From Kushneria pakistanensis (GTDB lineage: Bacteria > Pseudomonadota > Gammaproteobacteria > Pseudomonadales > Halomonadaceae), in assembly GCF_014652795.1 (NCBI RefSeq), contig NZ_BMZM01000006.1, forward strand, positions 1 through 36,554: 36,554 bases of DNA. Direction: 5' to 3'. Positions 21,304-28,173 of this stretch are shown one piece after another (within the stretch, counting starts at the first letter, position 1; every line of letters starts with the position of its first letter). The translations under genes and the position numbers were made by a program. A model generated the notes under the pieces. The model had not been told where the DNA came from. It searched no databases and saw only the letters and a list, made by a program, of their open reading frames with translations.

Positions 21304-21861
21304 ATGAGCGATGTGCTGTCACGGCTGGAGGAGCTGGAGCGCCGCGTGGCGCAAATGGTCGTGCGCGGCAGGATCGTGGCCGTCAACCACGCGCGCCACG
21401 TCGCCCGGGTCAGCTACGGCGGCGGCATGACCACCGGCTGGCTGCAATGGAAGCCGATCCGCACCGGCCGGGCCACGGTCTGGTGGGCACCGGAGGTCGG
21501 CGAGGGTGTGACCGTCATCAGCGATGGTGACCTGACGATGGGCGAGATCCTGCCCGGCAGCTACCACCGGGCCATGCCGGCACCGTCAAGTGATCCGGAT
21601 CTGTTCCTGGTCGAATTCGGCGACGGGTCGGCCATGTCGCACCACCAAAAGCAAAAGCACTTCGATCTGAACGTGGCCGGTCCCGGCACGGCCACGATCA
21701 CCGCCAAGGGCGGCGTGCGCATCATCGGTGATTTGACCGTCCAGGGTGACATCAAGGCCACCGGTGATGTCTCTGACAGCACGCGCAGCATGCAGGGCGA
21801 CCGCGATATCTATAACGGCCACGACCACCCGAACGTCGGCAAGGTCAATCAGCAGCAGTAA
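21304..21861 (+). CDS. V: Baseplate spike protein V, P2-like
   Basis: A 185-residue protein of the P2 gpV family. It has an N-terminal helix (MSDVLSRLEELERRVAQMVV), then an OB-fold (GRIVAVNHARHVARVSYGGG, WWAPEVGEGVTVISDGD). After this come a beta-helix stem (GVRIIGDLTVQGDIKATGDV) and the tip with the metal-binding His motif NGHDHPN. The trimer forms the membrane-piercing tip below the tail tube. It opens the P2-like tail block (V-W-J-I). Confidence 0.9.
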   Translation: MSDVLSRLEELERRVAQMVVRGRIVAVNHARHVARVSYGGGMTTGWLQWKPIRTGRATVWWAPEVGEGVTVISDGDLTMGEILPGSYHRAMPAPSSDPDLFLVEFGDGSAMSHHQKQKHFDLNVAGPGTATITAKGGVRIIGDLTVQGDIKATGDVSDSTRSMQGDRDIYNGHDHPNVGKVNQQQ

Positions 21862-21870
21862 GGACTCAGT

Positions 21871-22245
21871 ATGAAACAGGGCATGTGCCGCGTGACCGGT
21901 GCGCTGATCAGCGGCGTGCCCTATCTGCGTCAGCGTCTCGAGGACGTGATCAATACGCCGATTGGCTCGCTGGTTGGCCGGCGCGACTTTGGGTCACGGA
22001 TGCACGAGATACAGGACCGCAACGTCAACGAGGCATTCCACATGGACGCCTATATCCGACTGGCGGAAGCGATCAGCGACCCGGCCAACGGGCTCGACGA
22101 CTTCCGGCTGCAGAACCTGCAGCTATCACAGCCTGAATCAAATCAGGTGGAGCTGGCCGTGTCTGGTCTGCTGCTGATCGATGGCCAGCCCCGCAGCATT
22201 ACTACCGACGATACACACGGGATCATGTGGAATGGACGGAATTAA
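21871..22245 (+). CDS. W: Baseplate protein W, gp25-like
   Basis: A 124-residue baseplate wedge protein of the T4 gp25/P2 gpW family, with VINTPIGSLVGRRDFGSRMH, then AEAISDPANGLDDFRLQNLQ and a beta end (ELAVSGLLLIDGQ). The conserved TxxGSxxxRRxFGS motif is clear. It initiates sheath assembly at the baseplate. It overlaps the J gene by 14 bases. Confidence 0.88.
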   Translation: MKQGMCRVTGALISGVPYLRQRLEDVINTPIGSLVGRRDFGSRMHEIQDRNVNEAFHMDAYIRLAEAISDPANGLDDFRLQNLQLSQPESNQVELAVSGLLLIDGQPRSITTDDTHGIMWNGRN

Positions 22246-23071
22246 CCTGTCACTGCTGCCGGCCCTGACGGTCGTCGAGCAGGTCGATTATGAGGCCATC
22301 GTTGCCGATATCGCCGAGCGGGCCGCGCTCGACAATGCCAGCCCATCTGATCCCGCCTACCGCGTGGCGTTGGCCGGTGCCTACCGGGAAATGCTGCTGC
22401 GGCAGGACGCCAACGAGCAGGCACGCGGCCTGATGCTGGCCTATGCCAAGGGCAGCGAGCTGGACCATATCGGCTCGACCTATTACCGCAATGCCGATGG
22501 CAGCCCGGTAACCCGTCTTGAGGGGGAGGCCGACGAGGATTACGCCGAGCGCCTGCAGCTGTCCCCCGAGGGGCTGTCGGTGGCCGGCCCGGAAGGGGCT
22601 TACGAGTACAACGCTCGGTCAGCCGATCCGGATGTGAAGGATGCGAAAGCGACCTGCCCGGCGCCCTGCGAGGGCATTATCTACGTGTTGAGCCGTACCG
22701 GCGATGGCACGGCCAGCCCCGAGCTGTGCGCCCGGGTGTATGCCTCGCTGTGGGGCAAGGCCCCGATGGGCGATCTGATCACCGTCAATAGCGGCGAGAT
22801 CCTGCGTTATCAGGTCACGGCGCGGCTGATCATGAAGGAAGGCCCGGACCCCGAGGTCGCGCGTCAGGTTGCCCAGGACGCCTGCCGCGTCTATGTCGAA
22901 TCGCGCCACCGGTTTCATCGCACTGTCGTGCGCAGCGCGCTGGATGCGGCGCTGACCGTGGAAGGCGTCGAGGAGGTGGTGCTGGAGGGCTGGGAGGATA
23001 TCCGGCCCGAGGTCCACCAGGTGCCGTACTGCACAGCGCTGGACGTGACCTATCAGATCGGGAGCGGATGA
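22232..23071 (+). CDS. J: Baseplate assembly protein J, P2-like
   Basis: A 279-residue protein of the Baseplate_J family (P2 gpJ / T4 gp6). It has VDYEAIVADIAERAALDNAS, then YREMLLRQDANEQARGLMLA, the conserved KGSELDHIGSTYYRN, and AEPDEDYAERLQLSPEGLSV-like residues (actual: GEADEDYAERLQL). It forms the baseplate outer ring. I place the start at 22232 inside W; an earlier in-frame start at 22181 would overlap W by 65 bases. The stop overlaps the I gene by 4 bases. Confidence 0.9.
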   Translation: MDGINLSLLPALTVVEQVDYEAIVADIAERAALDNASPSDPAYRVALAGAYREMLLRQDANEQARGLMLAYAKGSELDHIGSTYYRNADGSPVTRLEGEADEDYAERLQLSPEGLSVAGPEGAYEYNARSADPDVKDAKATCPAPCEGIIYVLSRTGDGTASPELCARVYASLWGKAPMGDLITVNSGEILRYQVTARLIMKEGPDPEVARQVAQDACRVYVESRHRFHRTVVRSALDAALTVEGVEEVVLEGWEDIRPEVHQVPYCTALDVTYQIGSG

Positions 23072-23697
23072 TGGCCAAGACCATTTTACCCCCGCATCTG
23101 AGCGAGCTGGAGCGCGAGCTGGACGAAGCGCTGTCCCGTATCGATACCGTGGAGATCCCGATCGCCACCCTGTGGGACCCGTGGGCCTGCCCGTTGATCG
23201 TGCTGCCCTATCTGGCGTGGGCGCTGTCGGTCGATGTCTGGCGCACGCACTGGAGCGAGCAGAAAAAGCGGCAGGTGGTGGCGGCCAGTCTCGACGTGCA
23301 TCGCGCCAAGGGCACACGCCCGGCCATCCGGCAGGCGCTGGCGGCGGTCAATGTCGACATCGAGCTGATCGAATGGTGGGAGACAGAGCCACGCCGGCAG
23401 CGCGGCACGTTCCGTATGCGGGCCAGCGTCCGCGATGAGGGCGTCACCGAGGAGATGCAGGACGATCTGCTGGCCATTCTCAACGACACCAAGCCCCTGA
23501 CACGGGTGCTGGAGCAATTCGACGTGATGGGCGAGGTGCGCGGCGGGCTCTATATCGGTGCGGCGACCTACTGCGGCGATATCACGGCCGTCTATCCCCC
23601 GACCCCTGAAGACATGACATCCAGCGGCGCGCTGTTCATCGGCGCAGTGATCGAGACCCGCGACATCACTACGGTTTACCCCCTGCAGGAATCCTGA
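23068..23697 (+). CDS. I: Tail protein I, P2-like
   Basis: A 209-residue protein of the phage tail protein I family. It has LSELERELDEALSRIDTVEI, then LWDPWACPLIVLPYLAWALS, VDVWRTHWSEQKKRQVVAAS and HRAKGTRPAIRQAL, all hallmarks of the family. It connects baseplate and fibre. The C-terminal end carries two repeated segments (GLYIGAATYCGDITAVYPPT and ALFIGAVIETRDITTVYPLQ), a short internal duplication of about 20 residues. It overlaps J by 4 bases and is 2 bases from H. Confidence 0.9.
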   Translation: MMAKTILPPHLSELERELDEALSRIDTVEIPIATLWDPWACPLIVLPYLAWALSVDVWRTHWSEQKKRQVVAASLDVHRAKGTRPAIRQALAAVNVDIELIEWWETEPRRQRGTFRMRASVRDEGVTEEMQDDLLAILNDTKPLTRVLEQFDVMGEVRGGLYIGAATYCGDITAVYPPTPEDMTSSGALFIGAVIETRDITTVYPLQES

Positions 23698-23699
23698 CC

Positions 23700-25097
23700 A
23701 TGGCACAAAAATTCTATACCCGGCTGACCAAGATCGGTCAGGCGAAGTACGCCAACGCGAAAGGCGTTGGCGAGCAGATCAACATGACGCAGATGGTCGT
23801 CGGTGATGCCAATGGCCGGCAGCTGACACCGGATCAGGTACAGCAGCAGGAGGCCATGATCAACCAGGTGCGCGTCGGCCCGATCAATCATGCGTACAAG
23901 GACGCCGACAACCCTAACTGGCTGGTGCTGGAACAGATCCTCCCCCCGGCGGTTGGCGGCTGGACCATCCGCGAGGTGGGCATCTATGACGACCAGGGCG
24001 ATCTGGTCGCGTATGGCAACTACCCCGAGACCTACAAGCCAATACTGGACGAGGGCAGTTCACGCACGTCAACCGTGCGATTCGTGCTCATGGTGTCGGA
24101 TACCAGCGCGGTGACGCTCAAGATCGACCCGTCGGTGGTGCTGGCCACACGTCAGTACGTTGACGACCGCGACGCCGAGCACGCCAAAAGCCGCAATCAC
24201 CCCGACGCGGATACCAAAAACAAGGGTTTCGCACGCTACGCCACGCTGGCCGAGTCAAAAAAGGGGGAAGAATCGAAAGCGGCTCAAACGCCCGCAGGCG
24301 GCAAGGCTCAGCTCGATGATCACCGGACGGAGAAGGAAGCGCATAAAGCCGGTCAGATCGCACTAACTGAAGCGCTCGAAAAGTTCGCCGGTGCCGGTAC
24401 GGTGCAGGCGGTGCTCGCCATGCTGGGCACCGGTGCACTTAAAAATATCGGCAATGCAGCCGGCGAACTGCTATCGGTGGGCGACTTCGGGGTCGGTATC
24501 TCGCCGTCGCAGCGGCCCTGTCACGATATCGATGCCCTCGATTTACTCGGGCGTTATTACGCGCGCGGTGATTGGGACGAATACAAGGGCGACCATCCGT
24601 TTAACGGTGGCTATGCCCTTGATGTCATTGCAAAGGGTAGTAACAACATCACGCAAACGGCGCGTGTGGATTACGCCGAGGGTTTCGCCCAGCGGGTCTA
24701 TAACAACGGCTGGCGCGCGTGGGAATATTTTGCGGGTGTGACAGGGGCGTTCGGCAGCACTGGATCGGGCAGCATTACCATTCCGTACTACGATGGCAAG
24801 ACTCGAAGAAAACTGATTATTCAAATGTTTCAGCGAGTCGTAGGCGGCCCGGGCACGAATCTGCATGACGTCGCCTCTCGTTACTTCAATTATCCAATAG
24901 CGTTTCCGTCGCGCTGTCACAAGCTGCTTGTAGAGCCCCTTGATGATCCCGACAGCGCGGTCGAGGGAAGCGAGATGTCGAGCGCCTTGGAGTCGTACGG
25001 TCGCGCGTCGGGCTCCGTCAAGCTGACGCGTGTAAGAGGGAGCAACACGTCAGGCACTGAAACCCTGATTCTCGACTGTTTGGCCATAGGGGAATGA
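23700..25097 (+). CDS. H: Tail fibre protein H-like
   Basis: A 465-residue tail fibre. The N-terminal 150 residues (YTRLTKIGQAKYANAKGVGE, then GGWTIREVGIYDDQGDLVAY) are the conserved P2-type baseplate-attachment domain. Residues about 160-235 are charged and repetitive (EHAKSRNHPDADTKNKGFAR, then KKGEESKAAQTPAGGKAQLD). The C-terminal part from about 270 is a receptor-binding tip with no family seen. The DNA from about 24540 to 25090 looks less G+C-rich than the surrounding tail genes, as is common where fibre tips are exchanged. The stop overlaps the chaperone gene by 4 bases. Confidence 0.88.
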   Translation: MAQKFYTRLTKIGQAKYANAKGVGEQINMTQMVVGDANGRQLTPDQVQQQEAMINQVRVGPINHAYKDADNPNWLVLEQILPPAVGGWTIREVGIYDDQGDLVAYGNYPETYKPILDEGSSRTSTVRFVLMVSDTSAVTLKIDPSVVLATRQYVDDRDAEHAKSRNHPDADTKNKGFARYATLAESKKGEESKAAQTPAGGKAQLDDHRTEKEAHKAGQIALTEALEKFAGAGTVQAVLAMLGTGALKNIGNAAGELLSVGDFGVGISPSQRPCHDIDALDLLGRYYARGDWDEYKGDHPFNGGYALDVIAKGSNNITQTARVDYAEGFAQRVYNNGWRAWEYFAGVTGAFGSTGSGSITIPYYDGKTRRKLIIQMFQRVVGGPGTNLHDVASRYFNYPIAFPSRCHKLLVEPLDDPDSAVEGSEMSSALESYGRASGSVKLTRVRGSNTSGTETLILDCLAIGE

Positions 25098-25699
25098 TGA
25101 TGCTGTTTAGTGCGTCAGAAGGTGTTTTTTATGATCCCGCGCATGAAGCGTCGTACCGCGAAGCAGGCAACTGGCCGTCTGATTTAATTGCAGTCACTGC
25201 TGAGGTGTTCGAGCAATACGGGCGTGCGGGGGCGGCGGTAGGCAAGCGGCTGTCGAGTGGGCGTGATGGTCAGCCTTGTTGGATCGATATTGAGCCTGAG
25301 TCGCCCGAAACCCGTCGCGATGGGGCGATCAACTGGATCGACGCCACCGCCGACCGCATCCGCGCGGCTGACCGCTCGGTCGGCCAGTATCTCGACGCGG
25401 AGTATCAGATCGTCGCCGAGGCTTTGGTCGCCTACCGCAACGACCCCGATGGCGAAGTGCCCGAAGCGGTGCAGAGCTACGCCGACGCCGAGGGCCTGAC
25501 CGTAAAGGCTGCGGCTGAGCAGATCGCCGAGGCCGCCGCGCGAGCTGTCGAGCTGCTGCAAACCGTGCGCCGCGTTCGTCTCGCCGGCAAGGCGGCCGTG
25601 CGCGATGCCACTGACGACGCCGACATGCTCGAAGTCGCCCAGCCATACATCAACGAGCTGGAAGCGCTGGCCAAGCCGGCTGAACCTGCCGAGCTGTAA
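25094..25699 (+). CDS. Tail fibre assembly chaperone
   Basis: A 201-residue protein of the Caudo_TAP (tail fibre assembly) type. It has LFSASEGVFYDPAHEASYRE and WPSDLIAVTAEVFEQYG, a short conserved segment with DGQPCWIDIEPES, then a long helical Ala/Glu-rich C-terminus. It directly follows the fibre gene and would assist its folding. The first part is A+T-richer like the fibre tip, and the second half is G+C-rich like the rest of the phage. The hand-over near position 25320 suggests the fibre tip and the chaperone N-terminus were exchanged together. Confidence 0.85.
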   Translation: MMMLFSASEGVFYDPAHEASYREAGNWPSDLIAVTAEVFEQYGRAGAAVGKRLSSGRDGQPCWIDIEPESPETRRDGAINWIDATADRIRAADRSVGQYLDAEYQIVAEALVAYRNDPDGEVPEAVQSYADAEGLTVKAAAEQIAEAAARAVELLQTVRRVRLAGKAAVRDATDDADMLEVAQPYINELEALAKPAEPAEL

Positions 25700-25790
25700 C
25701 GGCGTGTTTTACAACGTCCACCGCTAACGCCTCAACTTGTCGTGACAACATTGTAAAGGGCAGCCGAATCCACCGGAGAGGTTGCCAACA

Positions 25791-25895
25791 ATGCGACACA
25801 TCGAACGACTGCACATCATCATTGAAACACTGGCCACACTGATCGACCTGCTGACCCAGCTGGCCGATTACTGGCACCTGCTGCCCTTGCAGTAA
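25791..25895 (+). CDS. Leucine-rich miniprotein, 34 aa
   Basis: A 34-codon frame with a good ribosome site (GGAGAGG about 9 bases before ATG), starting MRHIERLHIIIETLATLIDL and ending in a Leu-rich, aromatic tail (LADYWHLLPLQ). Hydrophobic residues fall on one face of a single amphipathic helix. It lies alone between the chaperone gene and a strong terminator, so it looks like a complete small cistron. It could be a membrane-active or regulatory peptide. No homologue comes to mind. Confidence 0.5.
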   Translation: MRHIERLHIIIETLATLIDLLTQLADYWHLLPLQ

Positions 25896-25903
25896 CCCAC
25901 ACG

Positions 25904-25926
25904 ACCCGCCGCTGGCGGGTTTTTTT
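25904..25926 (+). terminator. Terminator before the sheath gene
   Basis: ACCCGCC-GCT-GGCGGGT followed by seven T residues. The sequence after it (TTTATGCCTGT, then a GGAGC) is repeated almost exactly after the terminator in front of the holin gene at 10926-10950. Confidence 0.82.
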
Positions 25927-25948
25927 ATGCCTGTATGGAGCGCCTGAC

Positions 25949-27091
25949 ATGGCTGGAGACTATTTGCACGGCGTCGAGCATTTCTGGCTCGACAACAACG
26001 ACAAGCCGATCGAGATTCTGGCGGCATCGACGATCGGGCTGGTGGCCACAGCCGATGATGCCGACGCGGCCACCTTCCCGCTGGATACGCCCACGCTGGT
26101 CAACAGCGACAAGCTGCTGGCCAAGGCCGGCGAGCAGGGCACGCTGAAATGGGCGCTTAAGGATATCTATGCCCAGACCGGCGCCGTGGTCGTGGTCGTG
26201 CGTGTGGCGTCAGACGCCGACGACGCGCAGGAGATGGCCAACGTGATCGGCAGCGTCGATGACGAGACCGGCAAGTACACCGGCATGCAGGCGATGCTGG
26301 CAGCCGAGACCCTGCTGGGTGTGCGCCCGCGCCTGATTCTGGCCCCGGACTACTCGCAGCGCGACGAGGTGCGCCCGGCGATGGAAACGCTGGGCAAGAA
26401 GCTGCGCGCCATCCCGATCATCGACGGCAGCGAAAGCGGCTATTCGGCGGTGATCAACGAAGCCCAGGCACTCGACGAGGTGTTTTTCGTCAACGGTGGC
26501 GTGAAGGTGTTTGATGCGGATCTGGCCGAGAGCGTCGGCCGCTGGATGTCGCCGACCATCGCTGGCCACATCGTGCGCGTCGACAACGAGGAGGGCTACT
26601 GGAACAGCCCGTCGAGCCGGAAGATCTACAACATTCAGGGTTCGCGCGAGGTCATCGACCACGCCATCGGTTCCACGACCAGCAAGGCCAATCTGTACAA
26701 CAGCAACAACGTGTCCGTGATCGCCGGCATGCAGGGCGGCCAGTACCTGTACGGCAACCGGCTGTGCAACGGCACCATGCTGCCCCATCAGCGCATCCGC
26801 TACATCGTGGGCGATTCGATCATGGTGGCGCATCAGGAGATGGTCGATCGCAACATCACGAAGGCGTATGTCGACGGCGTCATCAAACGGGTCAACAAGC
26901 TGCTGCGCCGGCTCAAGCTGCGCGGCGTCATCCGTGACGGGGAAGTGTGGGTCGACAAGGAGCTGAACGAGGCATCGACCGGTACCGGTCAGGTCTATGT
27001 CGATTATTCACTCGGGTTTTACGACATCGCCGAGCGCCTGACTTTCAGGCAGCACGTGATGACCGAGTTCAACGAATCCATTTTCGCATAA
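25949..27091 (+). CDS. FI: Tail sheath protein FI
   Basis: A 380-residue contractile sheath protein. It has EHFWLDNNDKPIEILAASTI and later LIIDG-type strands (actual: LRAIPIIDGSESGYSAVINE). The conserved C-terminal domain includes VYVDYSLGFYDIAERLTFRQ and NESIFA. The N-terminal segment around GLVATADDADAATFPLDTPT is typical of P2 FI. Many copies form the outer tube that shortens during injection. GGAGC lies 8 bases before the start, behind the terminator at 25904. Confidence 0.93.
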   Translation: MAGDYLHGVEHFWLDNNDKPIEILAASTIGLVATADDADAATFPLDTPTLVNSDKLLAKAGEQGTLKWALKDIYAQTGAVVVVVRVASDADDAQEMANVIGSVDDETGKYTGMQAMLAAETLLGVRPRLILAPDYSQRDEVRPAMETLGKKLRAIPIIDGSESGYSAVINEAQALDEVFFVNGGVKVFDADLAESVGRWMSPTIAGHIVRVDNEEGYWNSPSSRKIYNIQGSREVIDHAIGSTTSKANLYNSNNVSVIAGMQGGQYLYGNRLCNGTMLPHQRIRYIVGDSIMVAHQEMVDRNITKAYVDGVIKRVNKLLRRLKLRGVIRDGEVWVDKELNEASTGTGQVYVDYSLGFYDIAERLTFRQHVMTEFNESIFA

Positions 27092-27104
27092 GGGCGGGTG
27101 AATC

Positions 27105-27614
27105 ATGGCAAAAATGCCGAGTGTCCTGGTGGACATTAATTGCTTTTTCAAGGACGAGTCGTTCGCGGGGCTGGCCAACACCATGACCCTGCCCAAGATC
27201 GCGACCAAGATGATCGACGTGGCGATGGCGGGCGTGGCCGGCGACATTGCGCGCGACACGGGCCGGCTGGAAAAGCTGGAATGCGAGGTGACCATCTCGC
27301 ACTATGCCAGCCGTGTGATCGGGCTGGTTGGTGATCGGGAAAGCCGCGAGGAGGTATTCATCGCGCGCGGGGCCGTCGACGTCGACGGGGTGATCAAGAC
27401 CGTGGTGGTGCGTCAGCAGGGATTCTGGCGCGAGGTCGAGTTCAACGAATGGGCGCCTGAGAAGGAGTCGACCACCAAGTTTGCCATCGATGTCGAGATG
27501 TTCGAGTTCGAGCTGGACGGCAAGGAGATCATCCACATCGACAAGCTGGCCAACATTTACCGTGTCAACGGCAAGGACCGTAACGAGGCGATCCGCACCG
27601 CGCTGGCGCAGTAA
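27105..27614 (+). CDS. FII: Tail tube protein FII
   Basis: A 169-residue tail tube protein of the P2 FII family (MPSVLVDINCFFKDESFAGL, then TLPKIATKMIDVAMAGVAGD, then KLECEVTISHY and a C-terminal FELDGKEIIHIDKLANIYRV). It forms the inner tube. It lies 13 bases after FI and is followed by a terminator, so FI and FII form one highly expressed unit. Confidence 0.93.
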   Translation: MAKMPSVLVDINCFFKDESFAGLANTMTLPKIATKMIDVAMAGVAGDIARDTGRLEKLECEVTISHYASRVIGLVGDRESREEVFIARGAVDVDGVIKTVVVRQQGFWREVEFNEWAPEKESTTKFAIDVEMFEFELDGKEIIHIDKLANIYRVNGKDRNEAIRTALAQ

Positions 27615-27641
27615 CGCAGCAGTATTTCAGACCCCGATAAC

Positions 27642-27665
27642 GCCGGCCATCGCGCCGGCTTTTTT
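27642..27665 (+). terminator. Terminator after FII
   Basis: GCCGGC-CATCGC-GCCGGC followed by six T residues, 28 bases beyond the FII stop codon. Confidence 0.78.
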
Positions 27666-27691
27666 ACGCCTTCAATCAAGGAAGCAACATC

Positions 27692-27958
27692 ATGGAAACC
27701 CGTACCGTACCGCTGGCCAACCCGATCACACGCGGCAAGGATGACAGCGCCCAGACTATCGACACAGTGACCCTGCGCGAGCCGACCAGCGGCGAGCTGC
27801 GCGGGCTCGACAACTTTTCGATCCTGCGCATGGACATCAACGCCCATCGCACGCTGGTGCCCCGGCTGTCGAATATCACGGTCAACGAGTTTGACGCACT
27901 CCGGCCCAAGGACCTGCTGGCAGTACAGCAGGAGGTGGTCGCTTTTTTCACGGAATGA
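27692..27958 (+). CDS. E: Tail protein E (tape-measure chaperone, short form)
   Basis: An 88-residue protein of the phage tail assembly E family (VTLREPTSGELRGLDNFSIL, then NITVNEFDALRPKDLLAVQQ), found between the tube and tape-measure genes. In P2 this product and its frameshifted extension E+E' act as chaperones of the tape measure. The last codons contain GCT TTT TTC, a T-TTT-TTC slippery heptamer, five codons before the end of the frame. The stop TGA overlaps an ATG in the -1 frame. Confidence 0.88.
   Translation: METRTVPLANPITRGKDDSAQTIDTVTLREPTSGELRGLDNFSILRMDINAHRTLVPRLSNITVNEFDALRPKDLLAVQQEVVAFFTE
27943..27949 (+). promoter_or_regulatory. -1 ribosomal slippery site for E+E'
   Basis: TTTTTTC is read T-TTT-TTC in the E frame and fits X-XXY-YYZ. 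A -1 slip gives a fusion of about 147 residues ending at 28134. P2 uses a T-run heptamer at the same place. Confidence 0.85.
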
Positions 27959-28134
27959 CGGCGCTGCCGCCGGACATCATGGAAGCCGAAGCGGACATAT
28001 TCCTGGTGTTTACGGGCTGGGATGCCGGCACGACGGCGGCAATGTCGGTCGATGAGCTGATGCGCTGGCACGCCATCGCCATCAAGCGGCACGAAAAGAG
28101 CAAAGAGAACATCGGGCAAGGTCACGGCGGGTAA
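27955..28134 (+). CDS. E' segment (GpE-like), -1 frame extension of E
   Basis: An open frame of 59 codons, lying -1 relative to E. Its sequence MEAEADIFLVFTGWDAGTTA ... AMSVDELMRWHAIAIKRHEK is the GpE-type tail segment found in P2 E+E'. It is reached through the slippery site at 27943-27949, giving the long chaperone form. An ATG overlaps the E stop (ATGA), so a separate small protein is also possible. It ends 39 bases before the tape-measure gene. Confidence 0.85.
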   Translation: MTALPPDIMEAEADIFLVFTGWDAGTTAAMSVDELMRWHAIAIKRHEKSKENIGQGHGG

Positions 28135-28173
28135 CCCAAGGGGTGCCCGCCTTTTGTCGTTTGAGGGGGCAGC

